From positions 25,594 through 89,593 of the forward strand of contig CABUID010000007.1 of the NCBI GenBank assembly GCA_902491575.1: a stretch of 64,000 nucleotides of DNA, written 5' to 3'. Source of the stretch: an uncultured Bacillota bacterium (GTDB lineage Bacteria; Bacillota_I; Bacilli_A; RFN20; CAG-631). The position numbers and the translations under genes were made by a program. Numbering within the stretch: position 1 is the first letter of the stretch; the number at the start of each line of letters is the position of its first letter. Below are positions 60,067 through 64,000 of this stretch, piece after piece. The notes under the pieces are model-generated. The model saw nothing but the letters and a program-made list of their open reading frames with translations. It did not search any database and had not been told where the DNA came from.

Positions 60067-61836
60067 ATGATATTAGCTGCAATTGATTTTTTAAATAATA
60101 ACTGGTTAAAAATAGTTTTCTTTCTTTTACTTTTAGCTACTTTCGTTACTTTTTTATTTTATATTTATTACAAGTTTATTCAAAAAGAAAAATCCTTTAA
60201 AGATAGTTTAAATGAAGCAAAATTATTGCAAATTGCAATTACTATTGATTTAGAAGAAAAAATAGTAGAAAAGTATTATTTATATGACCAATCACATAAA
60301 GATGAAATTGTTTCTTTAGATGAATTTTTTGTTCGTTTTGATAAAACAAATGCTGAAAAATTAAATAATTGGTTAGGACACATTGCTCGTGTAACAGACT
60401 TTAGTAAAACCAGAAGAATTGAAGTTGTCATGTATGACAACAATTGTCGAGGAGTTTATTTAGTAGAACTAGAAAGTTATAATGCTGAACAGAAAAAATA
60501 TTATTTGATTTTTAAAGATATGACGGAATCCATTAATGTTTTCAGAAGAGTTGGAAAGATTTCTGTAGTAACGGATAATGAAGATTTTTACAATAAAGCC
60601 AATGAACGTTTATGTGTAGTTGACGATAATGCAAATAATTTTTTAGTGGCTATAAAATACAAAGAACAATCTTTCGCCACAAAAGAGTTACAAAGCGATA
60701 TTTTGCATTTAGTAGAAGATAGTATTTATAATAAAATTGATAAAATGAAATTTGATAATGAATTACTTTGCTTGACAAGTAATGGAACCTTTTTATTATT
60801 TTCAGCAAATGTGGTAAATATTAAAAAATATAAACATCATATCAAGAAGTTATTACTATTGAATTCTGGAGTATATAATATTATTCAAAATCGTTTTAGT
60901 TATACTATCAATTTAGTAGCGGGTTATACTCGTATTCATAAGGATGAAAGAATCTCTATAGATAAAACTTTAGAAGCAGAAACGGCTGCCAATGTTTTAA
61001 TGAACAAAGGTCGTTTTGTTGAACGTATGCAACTTTTTGATGAAAATTTACAAAATGTGCATACTGTTTTAAATAATAAATTATTGGCAGTTGAAAAAGT
61101 GGTCACTCAAAATTTATTTTCTTTAAATCTTGTTCCCATTATTAAAACAAAAAGTAAATTTGTGAGTGGATATTATGTTTCCATTACACTTCCACATTCT
61201 TTGAATATGGATTTAACAGAATTTATGAATTTGATTAAACAACGTTCTTTTCGTTTTCGTTTCTATACGCAGGTATTTGAACAAATGTTAAAAATAACGG
61301 ATGTAAGTAATAAAGTATTTTATTTTTCATTTGATTTTGAAAACTTAAAAAGTATCATGGAGGCCTATCAATCCAATGAAGAATATAGTCAATTAAATTT
61401 TTACTTTTGTGTAGAATTTTCAAACATTACTATGCAAAACACGGATTTGATTACAATTGAAAAAAAATTGGCAAGTTTTAAAGAAAATGCTAATATTAAA
61501 TTTGGAATTACCTATAATACTTTAACAACCATTTATTTAAACGATAAAATTTATTCGAAAACAAATGTAGTTTTACTTTCTGGTCAATTAATTGAACAAT
61601 CACTTGATCAACATACTAATGAATCATTAATTGATGTGTATACAAAAGTTGCAGCTTCTTATAATCAAGAAGTGATTGGCTTAAATGTTAATTCATTAGC
61701 AATTTATGAAATATTAAATCATTATAAAGTTTCAAAGGTAGGAGGATCTTTTTTAACTCCTTATGTTGAAAATGATAGAATTGTGGATAAATCGATTTTA
61801 AAAGTATTATCTGAAATTGAAAATAGAACATATTAA
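60067..61836 (+). CDS. Membrane protein with degenerate signalling domains, probably GGDEF/EAL-derived
   Basis: This 589-aa protein has one N-terminal transmembrane helix (about 12-34). A PAS-like region follows (about 55-160), then a segment at about 195-335 whose strand and helix order resembles a GGDEF domain but with no GGDEF motif. From about 350 the sequence resembles an EAL fold: VPIIKTKS stands where EAL proteins read QPIV, and KVGGSFLTPYV at the end stands where they read GxxFxxP. The catalytic EAL and the acidic metal ligands are absent. It may be a nucleotide or protein sensor rather than an enzyme. A strong hairpin follows. Domain assignment is by pattern only and is moderately uncertain. 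Confidence 0.55.
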   Translation: MILAAIDFLNNNWLKIVFFLLLLATFVTFLFYIYYKFIQKEKSFKDSLNEAKLLQIAITIDLEEKIVEKYYLYDQSHKDEIVSLDEFFVRFDKTNAEKLNNWLGHIARVTDFSKTRRIEVVMYDNNCRGVYLVELESYNAEQKKYYLIFKDMTESINVFRRVGKISVVTDNEDFYNKANERLCVVDDNANNFLVAIKYKEQSFATKELQSDILHLVEDSIYNKIDKMKFDNELLCLTSNGTFLLFSANVVNIKKYKHHIKKLLLLNSGVYNIIQNRFSYTINLVAGYTRIHKDERISIDKTLEAETAANVLMNKGRFVERMQLFDENLQNVHTVLNNKLLAVEKVVTQNLFSLNLVPIIKTKSKFVSGYYVSITLPHSLNMDLTEFMNLIKQRSFRFRFYTQVFEQMLKITDVSNKVFYFSFDFENLKSIMEAYQSNEEYSQLNFYFCVEFSNITMQNTDLITIEKKLASFKENANIKFGITYNTLTTIYLNDKIYSKTNVVLLSGQLIEQSLDQHTNESLIDVYTKVAASYNQEVIGLNVNSLAIYEILNHYKVSKVGGSFLTPYVENDRIVDKSILKVLSEIENRTY

Positions 61837-61842
61837 GGTTTT

Positions 61843-61883
61843 AAAAGATTCCCTAAATTTAATTAGAATTTAGGGAATCTTTT
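61843..61883 (+). terminator. Terminator closing the pth-to-signalling-protein gene run
   Basis: AAAAGATTCCCTAAATT and AATTTAGGGAATCTTTT form a perfect 17-bp stem with a seven-base loop. The U tract is within the stem end, so it may act in both directions. Confidence 0.8.
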
Positions 61884-62145
61884 AAATGTTATAAGTAATG
61901 TAAATATATAAATTTTAATGATTTTTCTAATGATTTATCATTTTAAACACATTATGTTCGACAATAGATGCATTAAAAATACAATTCAATGTAAGCGCAA
62001 TATATTAATTTTCATCTTAAACTTGTGATGAAAATTAAAAAGCAAATTTACTTATTAGAGTAAATCTGCATGGTTTTGCTTGTGAAAGTAATTTGCTATT
62101 ATAATCTTATAATAAATATTAAATTGCTTATTTTTTAGTATAATT
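61884..62145. other. Gene-free stretch with several nested hairpins
   Basis: No open frame is convincing. At 62005-62038 TTAATTTTCATC and GATGAAAATTAA form a perfect 12-bp stem with a ten-base loop. At 62047-62064 TTTACT pairs with AGTAAA. The preceding AGCAAA (62041-62046) can pair with TTTGCT near 62075 or, as AGCAAATT, with AATTTGCT ending near 62096, so two structures compete. It could be a small RNA or a decayed leader. No promoter is certain. Confidence 0.4.
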
Positions 62146-62171
62146 AAAAACTCTGCTAAATTTTAGCAGAG
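62146..62171 (-). terminator. Terminator of the uridine-kinase-like gene
   Basis: On the minus strand CTCTGCTAAA and TTTAGCAGAG form a stem followed by TTTTTAATT. Confidence 0.85.
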
Positions 62172-62205
62172 AAATATATTTCAATTGTTATTTTTTAATA
62201 AAGTA

Positions 62206-62766
62206 TTAATTGACTTTTTTAATTATTTTCTTTTCGTTCAATTTTATGTTGGAAATTATTCCTTTAATGTCATAGTTTTCTTTAATAATCAAATTAGCTT
62301 TGTTCATCTGTGGTTTAACATATTCTTCATGTCTATATCTAACCATATCTATATATACATTTAAAATATCATCTAATTTATAACCAAATGATAAATTTCG
62401 AGTTATTCTTCTAATAATTCTTATATCATCAGGACAATCTATGAATATTTTATAATCTAATAATTCATATATTTTTTCATCATAAAAAGTAAATAAACCT
62501 TCTACAATAATATATTGATATTGTTTCGTTTTTTTTGTTCTATATAAATCGTCAACTACTTTAGATAAATTATAAGATGTTGGACTATTATCATCAAAAT
62601 ACCAATTATTACAATAAGGAGCTTTCACTTTTTCTCTTTTTGAATAATCAATAAAATAATCATCTATTTTTATTAAGTATGTATTTGTTAAAGTATCATA
62701 AAGTTTTTTGGCTAATGTAGTTTTACCACTTCCACTACCCCCACTTATCCCGATAACATATGACAT
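62206..62766 (-). CDS. Uridine kinase-like P-loop kinase
   Basis: This 186-aa kinase is of the uridine kinase/phosphoribulokinase group. Walker A GISGGSGSGKTTLAKKL is at residues 6-22, KIDDYFIDYSKRE near 33 matches the DxFYK nucleoside-site region, and YIIVEGLFTFYDEKI near 85 matches the family IxEGIL segment. RRITRN near 118 provides the lid arginines. It is shorter than typical Udk (about 210 aa), lacking part of the C-terminus, so the substrate might be uridine/cytidine or another small alcohol. It is followed by its own terminator and lies 76 bases after the lipoprotein gene on the same strand. Confidence 0.8.
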   Translation of the reverse strand: MSYVIGISGGSGSGKTTLAKKLYDTLTNTYLIKIDDYFIDYSKREKVKAPYCNNWYFDDNSPTSYNLSKVVDDLYRTKKTKQYQYIIVEGLFTFYDEKIYELLDYKIFIDCPDDIRIIRRITRNLSFGYKLDDILNVYIDMVRYRHEEYVKPQMNKANLIIKENYDIKGIISNIKLNEKKIIKKVN

Positions 62767-62842
62767 AGTTGACCTCCAATAGTCTTATTTTATTGTAACA
62801 TATTTTTCTCAATAGATTCAATGAATGTTTGTTTTTTCACTT

Positions 62843-63841
62843 TTACCTGTATCTTGTATAATAAGTTTTAGTGTTAGGAATAATTTTGTTATCTCCTATC
62901 TTCATAATTTCATTTTTCAATTCATCATAATAAATAGCATTCGTATCAGAATAGTACAAATTTGTATTTCTATTATCTTCGAACAATAATATTCCATTTT
63001 CCAAAACATAAAAATAAACTATAGCATCATTATTACTAGTGCTAAGATTTGTGTATGTGTATGAAACTTCAATAATGATGCCATTTATTTTTAATTTATC
63101 TAACTCTTCTTTTTTTGCAAGTGTTTTAGCAGGAATAATTGGAATATTATTAAATGTAGAAACTAATTCGTATATTTGCTCACCGTTAAATTTATAAAGA
63201 TAACTACTTGTTCTATTTAGCGAAATATATCCATAATTTGGTTCTTCATAATTGAATGTTCTACTAGAGGTCATTTCCATTACATCCATATAGTATATTA
63301 AAGATGAATGATTCATTTTATGGTAAGTCGCAATTTTATCATTAGCATATTTTTCACTTACACTAATGATTTCTCCAGTTTTATTAACAAATATATTTGA
63401 AACGATTAATTTTGGAATCCACTTCCCTAAATTTTCGTAATTAATTTTTACCACAGAATATCCTACTATCTTTTCTTCTTTCAATATCTTAATATCAATA
63501 AATGTTTCTTCTTCTATAGTAATAAAAGAATCATTCGTTTTATATGCTGGACAAAAGTAGAAAGTATCTCCAGAACTAATGCTACAATCTTTAATATCGT
63601 TGTCATATTCAAAGGATCCTTTTTCTATTTCAATGAAGAATGTAGCATTTTCAAAATTTAGTTCAATAGGTTGCCCAGGGACTGAACTAAGTCCTAATGA
63701 GTAATAATTTATGGGGAAACTTACAATTTCTTTATTTTCTTGTTCATATACTTTCTCATTAGAACATCCAACAAATCCAACGAGGCCTAAGAGAATCACG
63801 CCTAACATTAAAAAGAATTTAATTGTCTTGTTTTTAAACAT
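62843..63841 (-). CDS. Lipoprotein of unknown function
   Basis: This 332-aa predicted lipoprotein has a lysine-rich start, a hydrophobic run (FFLMLGVILLGLVGF) and a lipobox ending in Cys26 (VGC). The mature part is beta-rich and Tyr/Asn-rich with no motif I recognise and no further membrane helix. AAGGAGG lies ten bases before the ATG. Codon use is AT-rich like the rest. It probably sits on the outer surface; binding or structural role unknown. Confidence 0.75.
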   Translation of the reverse strand: MFKNKTIKFFLMLGVILLGLVGFVGCSNEKVYEQENKEIVSFPINYYSLGLSSVPGQPIELNFENATFFIEIEKGSFEYDNDIKDCSISSGDTFYFCPAYKTNDSFITIEEETFIDIKILKEEKIVGYSVVKINYENLGKWIPKLIVSNIFVNKTGEIISVSEKYANDKIATYHKMNHSSLIYYMDVMEMTSSRTFNYEEPNYGYISLNRTSSYLYKFNGEQIYELVSTFNNIPIIPAKTLAKKEELDKLKINGIIIEVSYTYTNLSTSNNDAIVYFYVLENGILLFEDNRNTNLYYSDTNAIYYDELKNEIMKIGDNKIIPNTKTYYTRYR

Positions 63842-63881
63842 ATGATTAATACCTCCTTATTATCATTACATGAAATATAAA

Positions 63882-63914
63882 CAAAAAACTCCCTATAGTT
63901 TACCTAAAGAGAGT
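63882..63914 (-). terminator. Probable terminator of an upstream minus-strand gene outside the window
   Basis: On the minus strand ACTCTCTTTAG pairs with CTATAGGGAGT (one mismatch and one G-U) around GTAAA, followed by TTTTTT. It lies upstream of the lipoprotein gene and would end transcription arriving from beyond the right edge, or attenuate the lipoprotein leader. Confidence 0.65.
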
Positions 63915-64000
63915 AGTATCATTATTTATGCTAAATCCTTAGGTAATTTCTTAAAAAACTATCAAGGTTATTAATTCCACTTAAAGTTTATCAAATATAA

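Noticed and set aside
60067..61836. Identification of the 589-aa protein as GdpP (c-di-AMP phosphodiesterase)
   Set aside because: It has a membrane helix and PAS/GGDEF-like parts, but no DHH/DHHA1 domain or its motifs.
1..64000. Mycoplasma-type genetic code (TGA read as Trp), suggested by AT richness, N-less ClpB and the small-genome look
   Set aside because: Genes such as rimI, mfd and pepP end at TGA with correctly spaced next genes (ATGA overlaps), and conserved Trp positions use TGG.
63915..64000. Remnant of a gene ending ...LDSFLRNYLRI on the minus strand at the right edge
   Set aside because: The frame is interrupted by stops a few codons upstream and has no start; too short to call even as a pseudogene.
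1..64000. tRNA or rRNA genes, CRISPR arrays, insertion sequences, prophage
   Set aside because: No cloverleaf-compatible T-loop sequences, no regularly spaced repeats, and no transposase, integrase or phage structural genes were seen by reading; a tRNA-model scan would be needed to be certain.

Overview
The window is AT-rich, densely packed DNA with short intergenic gaps, and it reads as chromosome of a low-GC monoderm bacterium of the Bacilli / Erysipelotrichia / Acholeplasma-like branch. The evidence is lipobox lipoproteins, Firmicutes-type leaders (T-box, L20-type infC leader, TPP and manganese riboswitches), CIRCE and cre sites, and the pth-mfd-tilS-ftsH-hslO order. TGA is a genuine stop here (for example at the ends of rimI, mfd and pepP), so this is not a code-4 mollicute. 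Desulfoferrodoxin, AdhE and a two-cluster ferredoxin protein suggest a fermentative anaerobe. No tRNA, rRNA, CRISPR array, transposase or prophage was seen.

Layout. 1-3.2 kb (minus strand): the 5' part of mutS and a CaCA cation exchanger behind a yybP-ykoY manganese riboswitch. 3.3-9.2 kb: tsaE-tsaB-rimI-tsaD (tRNA t6A synthesis), an N-acetylhexosamine-kinase-like gene, and a secreted, membrane-anchored RCC1-propeller protein. 9.2-12.7 kb: T-box-controlled trpS, a Cof-type phosphatase, an EFR1-type ferredoxin protein and a PgpA/YutG-like protein. 12.8-17.5 kb: a three-gene GlpA/GlpB/DUF1667-type redox cluster, then gpmI. 17.5-21.9 kb: NifU-like protein, S1 protein, pgi, a membrane protein, and infC-rpmI-rplT behind an autoregulatory-type leader. 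21.9-26.4 kb: pepT, pnp and a Nudix-kinase fusion.

26.4-38.2 kb is the most accessory-looking part. It holds two tandem Ig-domain lipoproteins, one carrying a ComEC-type metallo-beta-lactamase domain; clpB without its N domain under two CIRCE operators; desulfoferrodoxin; an unrecognised membrane protein; a C39-peptidase/ABC-membrane protein with no ATPase domain; and a divergent NMT1/SsuA-type ABC importer. 38.2-48.3 kb is fermentation and storage: adhE with cre and Rex-like sites, a cyclophilin, a HAD phosphatase, and a pepP-glgC-glgD-glgA glycogen operon. 47.6-50 kb: a YcxB-like membrane protein with an acidic insertion, TPP-riboswitch-controlled thiT, and a GerQ-like small protein whose ribosome-binding site lies in a hairpin. 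50.3-61.8 kb is a long housekeeping run (pth, mfd, tilS, ftsH, hslO) ending in a metallophosphoesterase and a degenerate, probably GGDEF/EAL-derived, membrane protein. 62-64 kb (minus): a uridine-kinase-like gene and a lipoprotein of unknown function.

The genes point to glycolysis (pgi, gpmI) feeding either glycogen (glgCDA) or ethanol (adhE, with sites expected to read sugar supply and NADH). Translation and quality-control genes make up most of the rest. The best leads for something undescribed are the NBD-less C39 transporter, the Ig-lipoprotein/MBL pair, the Nudix-kinase fusion, the degenerate signalling protein and the GerQ-like gene.
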